DNA from: Saprospiraceae bacterium
Lineage (GTDB): Bacteria > Bacteroidota > Bacteroidia > Chitinophagales > Saprospiraceae
Assembly: GCA_026982695.1 (NCBI GenBank)
Contig: JALSGS010000021.1
Coordinates: 1 to 64,000 of the forward strand
Direction of reading: 5' to 3'
Length of the DNA: 64,000 nucleotides
The translations under genes were made by a program, and so were the position numbers. The notes below the pieces were generated by a model, which saw only the letters and a list, made by a program, of their open reading frames with translations, did no database searches and was not told the origin of the DNA. Below, in pieces: positions 7,408 through 16,016 of this stretch (the first letter of the stretch is position 1; each line of letters starts with the position of its first letter).

Positions 7408-8664
7408 ATGAGCATCTACCTCAAAATTTTTTACGAAAGTGCGGTGCAAGCAGTACAGCAGTTGTTGGCCAATAAGCTTCGCAGCTTCTTGTCTTTGTTG
7501 GGCATTACCATAGGTATTTTTTGTATCGTAGGTGTGCAATCGGCTGTCGACTCCTTGGAGGCAGACATTCGCAATAGCTTTGAGCGCTTGGGTAGTGATG
7601 TGTTATACATCAATGTCATGCCTTGGAATGAAGATCCAGGTCGAAACTTTTGGAAGTACCAGCGGCGTCCCGTGCCTTCCTATACCGATTTTAAAGCGCT
7701 TAAAAAGCGATTGACCAAGGCTTATTTGGTAGATTATCAAGTGTTCATTGGGCCGCGATCTGTCAAATGGCGTAACAATTTCGTAGAGCGTACCCTATTA
7801 GCTTCAGTTACTTATGACTTTGCAGAAATTTTCCAAGTAGAGTTTCAAAAAGGCAGATACTTCACACCGAGTGAGTACCATTATGGCATGAACCGCGTGC
7901 TTATCGGCCATAAGGTGGCCCAAGAACTCTTTGGTGATGTGGATCCCATTGGCAAGCAGATCAAATTGATGGGGCAGCGAGTTGAGGTCATTGGCGTATT
8001 TGCCCCATCAGGTAAAAGCTTGATTAACGTGCTCAATTTTGACCAATCCATTATTGTAGGCTATCCCTTTGCAAAAAAAGTAGCTAATTTGGATCAAATA
8101 AAAAGTCCATTTGGCATTGTGCTCATCGCGAAGGCGGCACCTGGCACATCACTTGAAGCATTGAAAGATGAAGTGACGATGGTATTGCGTTCGGTGCGCA
8201 AGCTCAAGCCTAAGGAAGAGAACAACTTTGCTTTGAATTCGCTTTCGCTAATCGCTCAAGCCATGGATGCATTCTTTGGAGCGATGAGTACCGCAGGGTG
8301 GTTTATTGGCATTTTCGCCATCTTCGTAGGCGCATTCAGTGTAGCTAATATTATGTTTGTCAGCGTAAAAGAACGCACCTCTATCATCGGCATAAAAAAA
8401 GCTCTTGGTGCTAAAAAGATGGTCATCCTCCTCGAATTTCTCATCGAATCTGTGATTCTTTGCCTTATTGGTGGGGTGGCAGGGCTCATTGTCGTGGCAG
8501 GTACGCTGTACTTGCTCAGTGGCGTATTGCCTTTTGAGGTGTTCCTCAATCTGCACAACATTGCGTTAGGCGTGGGGTTGTCTGTACTCATTGGTGTATT
8601 GTCTGGTATTATTCCGGCAGGTCAGGCAGCACGCCTGGATCCAGTAGTAGCCATTCGATCTTGA
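7408..8664 (+). CDS. ABC transporter permease, MacB/FtsX family
   Basis: An inner-membrane permease subunit of an ABC system of the MacB/LolC/FtsX type, which acts on envelope substrates by mechanotransmission. The order is an N-terminal transmembrane helix in the LANKLRSFLSLLGITIGIF segment, a MacB-type periplasmic core domain (about residues 45-260), then three more membrane helices with the FtsX signature (SVKERTSIIGIKKALGAKK) and a C-terminal GIIPAGQAARLDPVVAIRS. The ATG at 7408 gives 418 residues and the canonical start; an upstream TTG adds unconserved residues. No ATPase gene is adjacent, so its partner is encoded elsewhere. Substrate unknown. Confidence 0.88.
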   Translation: MSIYLKIFYESAVQAVQQLLANKLRSFLSLLGITIGIFCIVGVQSAVDSLEADIRNSFERLGSDVLYINVMPWNEDPGRNFWKYQRRPVPSYTDFKALKKRLTKAYLVDYQVFIGPRSVKWRNNFVERTLLASVTYDFAEIFQVEFQKGRYFTPSEYHYGMNRVLIGHKVAQELFGDVDPIGKQIKLMGQRVEVIGVFAPSGKSLINVLNFDQSIIVGYPFAKKVANLDQIKSPFGIVLIAKAAPGTSLEALKDEVTMVLRSVRKLKPKEENNFALNSLSLIAQAMDAFFGAMSTAGWFIGIFAIFVGAFSVANIMFVSVKERTSIIGIKKALGAKKMVILLEFLIESVILCLIGGVAGLIVVAGTLYLLSGVLPFEVFLNLHNIALGVGLSVLIGVLSGIIPAGQAARLDPVVAIRS

Positions 8665-8771
8665 TTTTGAGAAAAACTTTTACTTTTCCAAAATTTTTCC
8701 ACAACAAATGAGAAGGCAAATACAAAAATCATCTCTACAGGCCTAACTTCAGTGTCCAAAACCCAAAGATT

Positions 8772-9548
8772 ATGCTGAGACGGCTATTGCTTACGCAAGA
8801 AGGGATCATGATCTTGATCTCGCTCAATGCCATTGTGATTTTTTTATTGTCTTTTCCTGCACTTGCACAGAATTCGTGGTTATTGGCCTTTGATTTCTTG
8901 TTTTTGCTGCTTTTTGTGCTTGAAGCTATATGGAAAATGCGCTTATATGGCGTACAGGCGTACTTTCAATCGGGTTGGAATGTTTTTGATTTTTCCATTG
9001 TATTGGTCAGCTTACCTTCTTTGGTTTTAGTAATGAACCCTGCACAGGATTTGAGTTTTTTGATCGTATTGCGTTTGTTGCGGTTTTTTCGCATGCTGCG
9101 CTTGTTGCGGTTTGTGCCAGATGTGCATGTGATCATCCATGGTTTAATGCGGGCATTGCGCGCATCGGTCATGGTATTGCTCGTGATGGTAATGGGTAAC
9201 TTTTTGTTATCCATCTTGAGTTGCCATCTGTTTGCCGAGATGGATCCCAAACATTTTGGCGACCCATTGCGTGCTTTTTTTTCGGTGTTCCAGATCTTGA
9301 CTTTGGAGGGCTGGATAGAAGTGAGTGAAGGCGTAGCTAGTGCTACCCAAAGTGCATGGGGAGGATATGTAGTGCGTTTGTTCTTTTTGTCTTTGGTAAT
9401 TGGCGGCGGTATTTTTGGCCTTTCTTTGGCCAATGCCATTTTTGTAGATGAAATGACTTTGGACAACAATCGGGACCTGGAAGCGAAAATGGACCGTTTG
9501 CAAAGAGATTTGGATCGGTTGTACCGATTGATGGTGCAAAAAGAATAG
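8772..9548 (+). CDS. single-domain voltage-gated cation channel, NaChBac/CavMr-like
   Basis: A 258-residue, six-helix ion-transport protein. Visible parts are S1-S3 (about residues 10-90, with FDFSIVLVSLPSL as S3) and an S4 with five arginines at three-residue spacing (R101, R104, R107, R110, R113). The S5-pore-S6 module runs from about 130 to 225. The selectivity filter is T177-L-E-G-W-I-E183, where NaChBac has TLESWAS. The C-terminus (about 227-257) is a heptad-bearing helix, like the tetramerising coiled coil of bacterial Nav channels. Glycine at filter position 4 has been reported as a calcium-selectivity determinant in Meiothermus CavMr, so Ca2+ selectivity is possible here (inference). 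The next gene begins 4 bp after the stop. Confidence 0.88.
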   Translation: MLRRLLLTQEGIMILISLNAIVIFLLSFPALAQNSWLLAFDFLFLLLFVLEAIWKMRLYGVQAYFQSGWNVFDFSIVLVSLPSLVLVMNPAQDLSFLIVLRLLRFFRMLRLLRFVPDVHVIIHGLMRALRASVMVLLVMVMGNFLLSILSCHLFAEMDPKHFGDPLRAFFSVFQILTLEGWIEVSEGVASATQSAWGGYVVRLFFLSLVIGGGIFGLSLANAIFVDEMTLDNNRDLEAKMDRLQRDLDRLYRLMVQKE

Positions 9549-9552
9549 TCGA

Positions 9553-10239
9553 ATGCAAATAGGTATATTTATTAAAAGAGTGTTGATTGGTATAAGCGTA
9601 TTGTGCCTACTATTGTGGGCGTATTACCAGGTATGGTTCCTTCGGCAGCCCACGCGGCAAATTCCTAATGATCCAGCCCTATTTGTAAGCCCTGCTAATG
9701 GTGTAGTTTCAGCAGTAACCAAGTGGTATCAGGATTCCTTGGAGCTACAAAAGGGGTGGGGTAGAGTTCAGCTACTCACAAGAGCTGTAGCTGATTCTGG
9801 ATGGATTATTTCTATCCATATGGATGTGACGAATGTACATTTTCAACGAATGCCTACCGATGCCCAACTAATTAGTGAGCACTACCAGCCAGGGAAATTT
9901 CTCAATGCCTTGCGTCATACTAATAGATTTGGGTTTCGGCCTGAAAATGAGCACAATACCCTGCTTTTTATAACACCAGACAGCATCCGCTTTAGCGTGG
10001 TACAGATCGCTGGCTTGTTGGCAAGGCGAATTGAGAACTATCTGGAACCAGGGCAACACGCTGCTCAAGGGCAAGTAATCGGCCTGATCAAGCTGGGCAG
10101 CCAAGTAAGTCTCATTGTACCTATGACTGTACAACCCTTAGTACATCCAGGTGCCTATGTAATAGACGGTGAGACCATCATAGCTCGAAAAACAGACCAT
10201 CTCTCCAACGACGACATTCACTTGACACCAGGTCGATGA
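9553..10239 (+). CDS. phosphatidylserine decarboxylase-like protein
   Basis: A 228-residue protein with one N-terminal membrane helix (about residues 8-28) and a PSD-type domain. Family marks are SPANGVV, the IHMDVTNVHFQRMP block, NEHNTLLF and the cleavage region KLGSQVSLIVP. G182-S183 would be the self-cleavage site that makes the pyruvoyl group. Bacterial PSD usually has LGST; LGSQ departs from this but keeps the essential Gly-Ser. The likely role is making phosphatidylethanolamine from phosphatidylserine at the inner membrane. The length resembles the short archaetidylserine/type-II-like group. It lies 4 bp after the channel gene, and its last 22 bp overlap the 3' end of the convergent helicase gene. 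Confidence 0.82.
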   Translation: MQIGIFIKRVLIGISVLCLLLWAYYQVWFLRQPTRQIPNDPALFVSPANGVVSAVTKWYQDSLELQKGWGRVQLLTRAVADSGWIISIHMDVTNVHFQRMPTDAQLISEHYQPGKFLNALRHTNRFGFRPENEHNTLLFITPDSIRFSVVQIAGLLARRIENYLEPGQHAAQGQVIGLIKLGSQVSLIVPMTVQPLVHPGAYVIDGETIIARKTDHLSNDDIHLTPGR

Positions 10240-11501
10240 TCAGAATTGTGCTGCTTTTTGCGCTTGGAGGTGTTTTTACGCCGATTTCCTTGATGTTTCG
10301 ACCTGTTGCTGCGCCGCCTTTTGTGGTTGTTGCGATTTGATCTAGTATGCATGTGGGTAGGATCGAAGCCCCATTCGTTTATAGCAGGGCGGAGTTTTTT
10401 CACCTCCATGCCCATAAGCACCTCTATTTGCATCATTTTGCGCCAGCTTTGAGGGTCTACTAAGGTGATGGCCATGCCTGAAGATTTTGCACGAGCAGTA
10501 CGCCCAATACGATGTACGTAATCTTCTGCATCTGAGGGTACGTCAAAATTGATAACCAAGTCGATGCCTTGGATGTCAATTCCTCTGGATAATACATCAG
10601 TAGCTACTACGATTGGACTCTTCAAATTCCTAAAATCGAGCAACACGGCCTCTCGTTGGGATTGTTCCAGATCGCTGGAGACGGCTGCTGCTCTAAAGCC
10701 CTGCTGTGTGAGTGCACTGGCTAGTGAACGCACATTTTTCTTTGTGCCGGCAAATATGATGATGCGCTTATTGGCTTGTTGTTTTCCCTTGAGCAATTCG
10801 AGGATGAATTGGGTTTTATATACATCTTTGACCAGGTAAGCCACCTGGATAATACCTTCAGCAGGTTTGGCTATGGCAATATTGATTTCTTCGGGCTGGT
10901 TCATAAAGCTCGTCGCAAATTTTCGTATGCGTTGGGGCATGGTAGCCGAAAACAGGAGGTTTTGTCGCTTTTTGGGGAGTTGGTGCATGATTTGGACGAT
11001 GTCGTCCACAAAACCCATATCTAACATGCGATCGGCTTCGTCTAAGACGAAATGTCGTACCGTGCTGAAATCTACGTACCCCATTTGTATATGGGCCTTC
11101 AAGCGGCCTGGAGTAGCTACGATGATGTCTGCTCCTGTTTTGAGTGCCCGTTTTTCCTGCTCCATACTCGAGCCATCGCGACCGCCATAAATGGCAATTG
11201 AACTGATCGAAGTAAAATAAGACAGCACCTCTATTTGCTGATCAACTTGAATGGCTAGCTCCCGAGTGGGGCACAAGATCAGTGTGTCGATGCCATTATT
11301 GGGTTTTTGTATGTTATGGTGTAATACGGGAAGGAGATAGGCAGCAGTCTTGCCAGTTCCAGTTTGAGCACATGTAATCACATCTTTACCTTGGAGAATG
11401 GGCGGGATAGCTTGTACTTGGACAGGTGTAGGAGTGTCAAAACCGATAGCTTCGAGTCCTTCTAAGAGTTTGGGCGAAAAGCCGAATGCTGAAAACTTCA
11501 A
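10218..11501 (-). CDS. DEAD-box ATP-dependent RNA helicase, RhlE-like
   Basis: An RNA helicase of the RhlE/CsdA group acting in ribosome assembly or RNA decay. All core motifs are present: Q motif near FDTPTPVQVQAIP, Walker A AQTGTGKT (45-52 from the start chosen), PTRELAIQ, TPGRL, DEAD (154-157), SAT (185-187) and HRIGRTARA. The C-terminus is a basic tail rich in Arg, Lys, Asn and His that should bind RNA. The frame runs open upstream to 11660, but homology begins at a TTG at 11501 preceded by AGAGG, and a TAACTTTG promoter element at 11573-11580 falls inside the longer frame. I therefore take the TTG. Its 3' end overlaps the PSD-like gene by 22 bp. Confidence 0.93.
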   Translation of the reverse strand: MKFSAFGFSPKLLEGLEAIGFDTPTPVQVQAIPPILQGKDVITCAQTGTGKTAAYLLPVLHHNIQKPNNGIDTLILCPTRELAIQVDQQIEVLSYFTSISSIAIYGGRDGSSMEQEKRALKTGADIIVATPGRLKAHIQMGYVDFSTVRHFVLDEADRMLDMGFVDDIVQIMHQLPKKRQNLLFSATMPQRIRKFATSFMNQPEEINIAIAKPAEGIIQVAYLVKDVYKTQFILELLKGKQQANKRIIIFAGTKKNVRSLASALTQQGFRAAAVSSDLEQSQREAVLLDFRNLKSPIVVATDVLSRGIDIQGIDLVINFDVPSDAEDYVHRIGRTARAKSSGMAITLVDPQSWRKMMQIEVLMGMEVKKLRPAINEWGFDPTHMHTRSNRNNHKRRRSNRSKHQGNRRKNTSKRKKQHNSDHRPGVK

Positions 11502-11572
11502 AACCTCTTTGATTTGGTAAACTGTAGTGTGGATAGTGTATTCTACATATGAAAGTAACGAACTTTCAAGAG

Positions 11573-11580
11573 CAAAGTTA
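11573..11580 (-). promoter_or_regulatory. -7 promoter element of the DEAD-box helicase gene
   Basis: TAACTTTG on the minus strand fits TAnnTTTG. Its position would give a leader of about 65 nt to the TTG at 11501 and argues against translation starting at 11660. Confidence 0.4.
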
Positions 11581-11671
11581 AAGGCAATTTGTACAATAGT
11601 GGCTCTTGTAAAAGCCATAAGGTGTGCGATGTGGGTCTTCCATATTATTTTTTTGACCAAACTGCTTGCTC

Positions 11672-12214
11672 ATGAAAATCATACTTTTTGACCTTGAAGC
11701 TACGTGTTGGCAAGGCTATCAAGTGGGTCGTTCGCGAGAAATTATAGAGATCGGAGCAGTGAAGCTAGATGGTTATGGCAATTGGATTGACACGTTTGAA
11801 ACTTTAGTGAGACCAATAGATCATCCGCACTTGTCGACTTTTTGTACCGAGCTTACAGGTATTACGACTGAGATGGTGCGTCGGGCACCCAAGTTTCCGC
11901 AGGCTATCTCGGCCTTTCTCGATTGGGCAGACCCTTGGAGTGAGCATATTGTTTGGGCTAGTTGGGGCCAATTTGATGAAGAACTGATGCGCAATAATCT
12001 GTATGCATGGAAAATGGACGATGAGTGGTTGTCGCCCTATATTGATCTGAAACGACAATATCAACAACTGCGTGCTTTGCCTAAGGCAAAAGGACTTATT
12101 TCGGCTTTGCGTAAAGAAGGCATGGAATTCATAGGGAGGCAACATCGCGGGTTGGATGATGCCAAAAATTTGGCCCGACTTTTCGTCTGCTATATCGATA
12201 TGTGGCAGTACTAA
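11672..12214 (+). CDS. DEDDh 3'-5' exonuclease, ERI1/KapD-like
   Basis: A 180-residue DnaQ-fold exonuclease. Motif Exo I is FDLEATCW with D7 and E9, followed by IIEIGAVKLD. The middle part holds the second acidic motif in the SWGQFDEEL region, and the C-terminal Exo III motif is HRGLDDAKN, giving the DEDDh pattern. Its closest well-known relatives are the ERI1-type and KapD-type exonucleases, which trim RNA or single-stranded ends; the substrate here cannot be told. The ATG at 11672 is two codons after a TTG and is the better start. A strong hairpin follows the stop. Confidence 0.85.
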   Translation: MKIILFDLEATCWQGYQVGRSREIIEIGAVKLDGYGNWIDTFETLVRPIDHPHLSTFCTELTGITTEMVRRAPKFPQAISAFLDWADPWSEHIVWASWGQFDEELMRNNLYAWKMDDEWLSPYIDLKRQYQQLRALPKAKGLISALRKEGMEFIGRQHRGLDDAKNLARLFVCYIDMWQY

Positions 12215-12217
12215 ATA

Positions 12218-12251
12218 GTGCAAGAGCTACCCTTGAGGACAGCTCTTGCAC
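12218..12251. terminator. bidirectional terminator between the exonuclease and metalloprotease genes
   Basis: A perfect 11-bp stem, gtgcaagagct (12218-12228) with agctcttgcac (12241-12251), closes a 12-nt loop between two convergent genes. It lacks a long T run. A second short palindrome, TGATTGT-GT-ACAATCA, lies at 12259-12274. Confidence 0.6.
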
Positions 12252-12271
12252 AATAGTATGATTGTGTACAA

Positions 12272-14221
12272 TCAGTGTTGAATCATGATGGGAGTAGCTT
12301 GCCGACCCAGATCTGTTTCGCAAACGAGATAATAGAGCCCGGGTGTGAGATCTGCTATGAGCACGGTCAGTGTTTGCGTGCCTGGAGGCCACCATTGTCG
12401 GTCACTGATGGGTTTTACAATGCGCCCAAGTTGATCGGTCAAGTACAAGCCCATTTGTTGATCTTTGGCTTTAATTTCAATTTTCAATTGAAAGCTAAAG
12501 TCAGCAGGATTGGGCTGTACACTGAGGCGAGCTTGGGGTGTAGTCACTACTGCAGTGCGCAATGCCAATGGAGGTGGGCCACTAAGTGCTGGGCGTTCAT
12601 TGCCACATCCATCGATAAATGCACGAAATATCGCCCCAGAATCAACTGTTGCGTGGAAACCCGGCTTAAGTGCAATGTACTGGCCAGCATCGTAGTCGAC
12701 TATGCCTGAGTCTATAGTCACTACATTCTGAGCTATAATGTATTGATCAGCTTCCCAGTCGGCTGGTTCGGTGATGGGGTCAAACAAGTGCAGGCTGGCG
12801 TGGCATAGCGAGTCGCAGGGAGCCAAACAACTAGCTGCAGCGACACTCGCACGAATCAGGTCACCCACTTGGGTATCAAAGCCGAGTGTTAGGTCAATCC
12901 CCACGCCATCGATCAGGTGGCAATAACTCATGATAGTCCCTGCAGCAGGTAGTATCACGTTAGTTGAGTCAAAACAAGAAGTGGCCTCTTCGATGTTATC
13001 AATTGCGCCATCGTTGTCGTCATCTTCTCCATTAGTAAGCAGCCATACATTGCCACAGTCGTCGATTTGCGTACTATCGTTATTCCACACGCAGTTGTGG
13101 GTGTGAAAAGCGCCTAAGTTATGCCCCATTTCGTGTGCTACTACACCCACATCCCATGAGTAGGTGGGCAGCTCCTCGAAAAAACCACTTACGTTGCTAT
13201 AAGCATAAGGCCCCGTGGAATCCACAGGGTTATAATTGTTGCACAGTACGTTGATCCATGCATAACCCCCTCGGTTGTTGCCTAGGCTGTCGGGGTAACG
13301 GGCTAGCAGGTGGCCTAAATCACCACCTATTGCATCTTGCACCGTAGCACCGAAAGCTTTCAGGATCTCCTTGCTCGTACCCGTAGGGTATGGATCTGGA
13401 GTAGTCCAAATTTGGATTTGACCCAATACTGTATTGATCTGTTCGAGATAGTACAGAGTGGAAACTACGTGATACATGAATGCTACATAATCGGCAGTTT
13501 CTTTGACCGACTGATTAAAATGGTCGAATAGGCCAAAGTTGACTTCTACATGCACGCGCACGCAGTTTTCACTAGGTGTTCGACTTACCGTTTGTACAGG
13601 GGAAAGCGTTGAACCCGAAGGTGTTTGTTCACTTACACAGCGAAATCCCAGTGGTAAGCTCATTGCTTCTGTAGCATACAAAATGTACCGACCCTGGAGG
13701 GGATTGTCGGCTTTAGGGCCTAAAACCCAGCGACGGCCTTTGTATTCGAAAATGGCTCGCAGACAGTTAGCAGAAAGCGCTACTACGGCGAGCCCTTCCG
13801 AATCATCCTGCTCGTCTTGGGTGAGGCCTCTATAAAGCAAAGCAGGGGTGTATGGCGTAGCCCAAGCTTGTCCCTGGACCCTTGTCGTAACCATGAAATC
13901 GCTAGTGAAGAGCTCGCTTTGTGCCATGGTCAGTGATGCAATAGTGCCGTCAGGCATAGGCACTTGTAGCGAAATGGCAGCTGGTGATTCTTGTCGGACC
14001 TTTTCCAAAGTTTTGGCACTAATTTGCAAGGTGTAAAAAGTGCCTGTAGCAGTTGTGTGGGCAATGGGAGTAGCGCTAAAGGGGTTTGCACTAACTATAT
14101 CCGATTGGGATAAGGCGGATTGAAGCCATGCCGACAGAGGTGCTAAGCGCCCCTCCGCCTGTTGTGAAAACAGGGGCCAGCTTAGCAAAAGGCAGGCCAT
14201 GCCAAAAATAATCCTTTTCAT
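12272..14221 (-). CDS. secreted zinc metalloprotease (metzincin, M12B-like) with T9SS sorting domain
   Basis: The 649-residue product starts with a signal peptide (MKRIIFGMACLLLSWPLFSQ). A propeptide-like region covers about 25-215 and a metzincin catalytic domain about 220-490. The zinc site is H363-E364-M-G-H367-N-L-G370-A-F-H373, and IMSYCH further on is the Met-turn. A segment with AGQYIALKPGFHA and GAIFRAFIDGC, common ahead of Bacteroidota sorting domains, precedes a type A CTD beginning near LSVQPNPADF. The protein is therefore predicted to be exported by Sec, moved across the outer membrane by T9SS and anchored or released there. Its start is 49 bp downstream of the fibre-like gene's stop on the same strand, suggesting an operon. 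Substrate unknown. Confidence 0.9.
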   Translation of the reverse strand: MKRIIFGMACLLLSWPLFSQQAEGRLAPLSAWLQSALSQSDIVSANPFSATPIAHTTATGTFYTLQISAKTLEKVRQESPAAISLQVPMPDGTIASLTMAQSELFTSDFMVTTRVQGQAWATPYTPALLYRGLTQDEQDDSEGLAVVALSANCLRAIFEYKGRRWVLGPKADNPLQGRYILYATEAMSLPLGFRCVSEQTPSGSTLSPVQTVSRTPSENCVRVHVEVNFGLFDHFNQSVKETADYVAFMYHVVSTLYYLEQINTVLGQIQIWTTPDPYPTGTSKEILKAFGATVQDAIGGDLGHLLARYPDSLGNNRGGYAWINVLCNNYNPVDSTGPYAYSNVSGFFEELPTYSWDVGVVAHEMGHNLGAFHTHNCVWNNDSTQIDDCGNVWLLTNGEDDDNDGAIDNIEEATSCFDSTNVILPAAGTIMSYCHLIDGVGIDLTLGFDTQVGDLIRASVAAASCLAPCDSLCHASLHLFDPITEPADWEADQYIIAQNVVTIDSGIVDYDAGQYIALKPGFHATVDSGAIFRAFIDGCGNERPALSGPPPLALRTAVVTTPQARLSVQPNPADFSFQLKIEIKAKDQQMGLYLTDQLGRIVKPISDRQWWPPGTQTLTVLIADLTPGLYYLVCETDLGRQATPIMIQH

Positions 14222-14270
14222 AACGTGGAGTTTTGGTTTGGGAAAATGAGTAATGCACTGTGAACCACCC

Positions 14271-15794
14271 TTACTGGCCTGCGCGTTTCAATGCCTCACG
14301 TAGTGCTTCATTCTCCTTTTCCAATACTTCCACGCGTTCATTCAATTGAATGATATGTAGATACAACTCTTCGACTTTTTGAGTCAGAAGGCGCTGTTGC
14401 TCACCTAGTTCGATACCCCCAGCTTCAGATACTTCGCGGGCAGACGGTAGCCCGGGTAAATGCCCTTTTGTTTCGATATGGCGCTTTATTTCAGCAAGGG
14501 TAGGCAACGAATACGATTGTTTAAACACGTAATCGGGCCAATCGTCTTGCAATGCTACCTTCACTTCTGTGGCGATAATCGATCCACCTACAGCCAGTGT
14601 ATGTGTACCGGGATCGCCTGTAATGTTGCCAATACGCGCTACGCCACCAATCAGGGCATCACCTGAGACATTCAATTGACCTCCTGCATTCAGGTCTTGG
14701 CCTGCCGATACATTTCCATTAGGTGCGGCGACATTGCCGTTTTCAGCAGTGACGTCTTGGTTGGCGACGACGTTGCCTTGCTGTGCGTGCACATTTCCGG
14801 TTTGCGCGATGAGATCGATACCTGCCGATACATTTCCATTAGGTGCGGCGACATTGCCATTTTCAGCGGTGACGTCTTGATTGGCGACGACGTTGCCTTG
14901 TAGTGCGTGCACGTTTCCAGTTTGCGCGATGAGATCGATACCTGCCGATACATTTCCATTAGGTGCGGCGACATTGCCATTTTCAGCGGTGACGTCTTGA
15001 TTGGCGACGACGTTGCCTTGTAGTGCCTGAAAGTCCCCTTCATTGGCAATGAAGTGCCCATGGTGTGCAATGAAGTCGCCATTATTGCCATATGCAATGA
15101 AATCGCCTTCTCCGGGCTCTTCACAATCAATGGTCATTCCTGAATCTCCAAAGGCGACAATATTGCCCTCATTGGCCGAAAGATGTCGTATGGCTTTAAT
15201 GCATTCGGCTTCTAAAGTACCACATACTCGCAAGCCAGGGCAACCGATATACACACCACCTTCGAACTCGCCCGTACTGTTGATACCTAACACATCAGTA
15301 GGGAATCCGTCGAAGCCGTTATCTGCTTGATGTCGGAATGCGAGTCCTCCATCACCAAAATTGCTGTTGAGACCAAACCACACATTGGCGCCGCGAATAA
15401 TGGTATTGCCATTAATGTCCAGCAGGTCTTGTGGTGTGGTGGTGCCTATGCCTATCCATCCGTTTTCGAGGATGGTCATGCGGGGCAATTGGTTCATTCC
15501 ACCCGTGTAAAAAGTCATCTTTGCAGGTAGGTAGCCAGGAGCGGGTTCGTCAGTTACATCAACGCCAATACTCGCACCAGTTTGGTAAGTAGCGGCGGGA
15601 GTCCAGCCTCTAAAGTGAATGACTGCCAAGTTGTCTCCATCGTGTACGGTCTCTTTTTCACCACTAGGAGTACTGTTGTAGCGATCAAGGCTGAGATTCA
15701 CTACTTGCCCAGCAAATTGTGCAAAGAGTGACTGCATAGATCCACATAGCACAAAAGCGCAGAGTGCAAGGATTAAGGGTCTAAGGTTCTTCAT
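14271..15794 (-). CDS. secreted fibre-like repeat protein with C-terminal coiled coil
   Basis: A 507-residue protein (start at the ATG near 15794, giving the signal peptide MKNLRPLILALCAFVLCGS). After an N-terminal beta-rich domain and a WIGIGTTTPQDLLDINGN segment typical of phage-tail-like Bacteroidota proteins, it has short GN(V/I) and GDF turns. Three near-identical 40-residue repeats follow, containing GNVVANQDVTAENGNV, which should form a parallel beta-solenoid or fibre. The C-terminus has the family segment LPTLAEIKRHIETKGHLPGL and a heptad-repeat coiled coil to the end (about 450-505). I see no autocleaving endosialidase triad. Function is unknown; a trimeric surface fibre is the best inference. 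The protease gene follows on the same strand. Confidence 0.75.
   Translation of the reverse strand: MKNLRPLILALCAFVLCGSMQSLFAQFAGQVVNLSLDRYNSTPSGEKETVHDGDNLAVIHFRGWTPAATYQTGASIGVDVTDEPAPGYLPAKMTFYTGGMNQLPRMTILENGWIGIGTTTPQDLLDINGNTIIRGANVWFGLNSNFGDGGLAFRHQADNGFDGFPTDVLGINSTGEFEGGVYIGCPGLRVCGTLEAECIKAIRHLSANEGNIVAFGDSGMTIDCEEPGEGDFIAYGNNGDFIAHHGHFIANEGDFQALQGNVVANQDVTAENGNVAAPNGNVSAGIDLIAQTGNVHALQGNVVANQDVTAENGNVAAPNGNVSAGIDLIAQTGNVHAQQGNVVANQDVTAENGNVAAPNGNVSAGQDLNAGGQLNVSGDALIGGVARIGNITGDPGTHTLAVGGSIIATEVKVALQDDWPDYVFKQSYSLPTLAEIKRHIETKGHLPGLPSAREVSEAGGIELGEQQRLLTQKVEELYLHIIQLNERVEVLEKENEALREALKRAGQ
14701..15030 (-). repeat. 120-bp tandem repeat inside the fibre-like gene
   Basis: Units begin at 14701, 14821 and 14941, each with cctgccgatacatttccatt. 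Units 2 and 3 are almost identical until about 15027, where the third diverges; unit 1 carries a few substitutions. The period is a multiple of 3, so copy number can change without breaking the frame. Confidence 0.9.
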
Positions 15795-16016
15795 AGGTTT
15801 TAAGGTTTTGGAAAAGTGAAATGAATTAAAGATATACCCCAATAGTAGCTGTACTAAAACAGTACATTACATTCCCAAGTGAAAAGAAGAATTAATAACG
15901 ACGTAAAAGGAGCAAATGCGATGGAATAGAGAGCACCCGCCTTGAGGGAAGCGGGGTGTATCTGTGCGTGGTCATGGCAAATTTACGATAAAAATGTGTA
16001 TTGTCCAACTTGACTT

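Noticed and set aside
11502-11660. N-terminal extension of the DEAD-box helicase
   Set aside because: The extra residues have no family equivalent, and a promoter-like TAACTTTG lies inside the extension.
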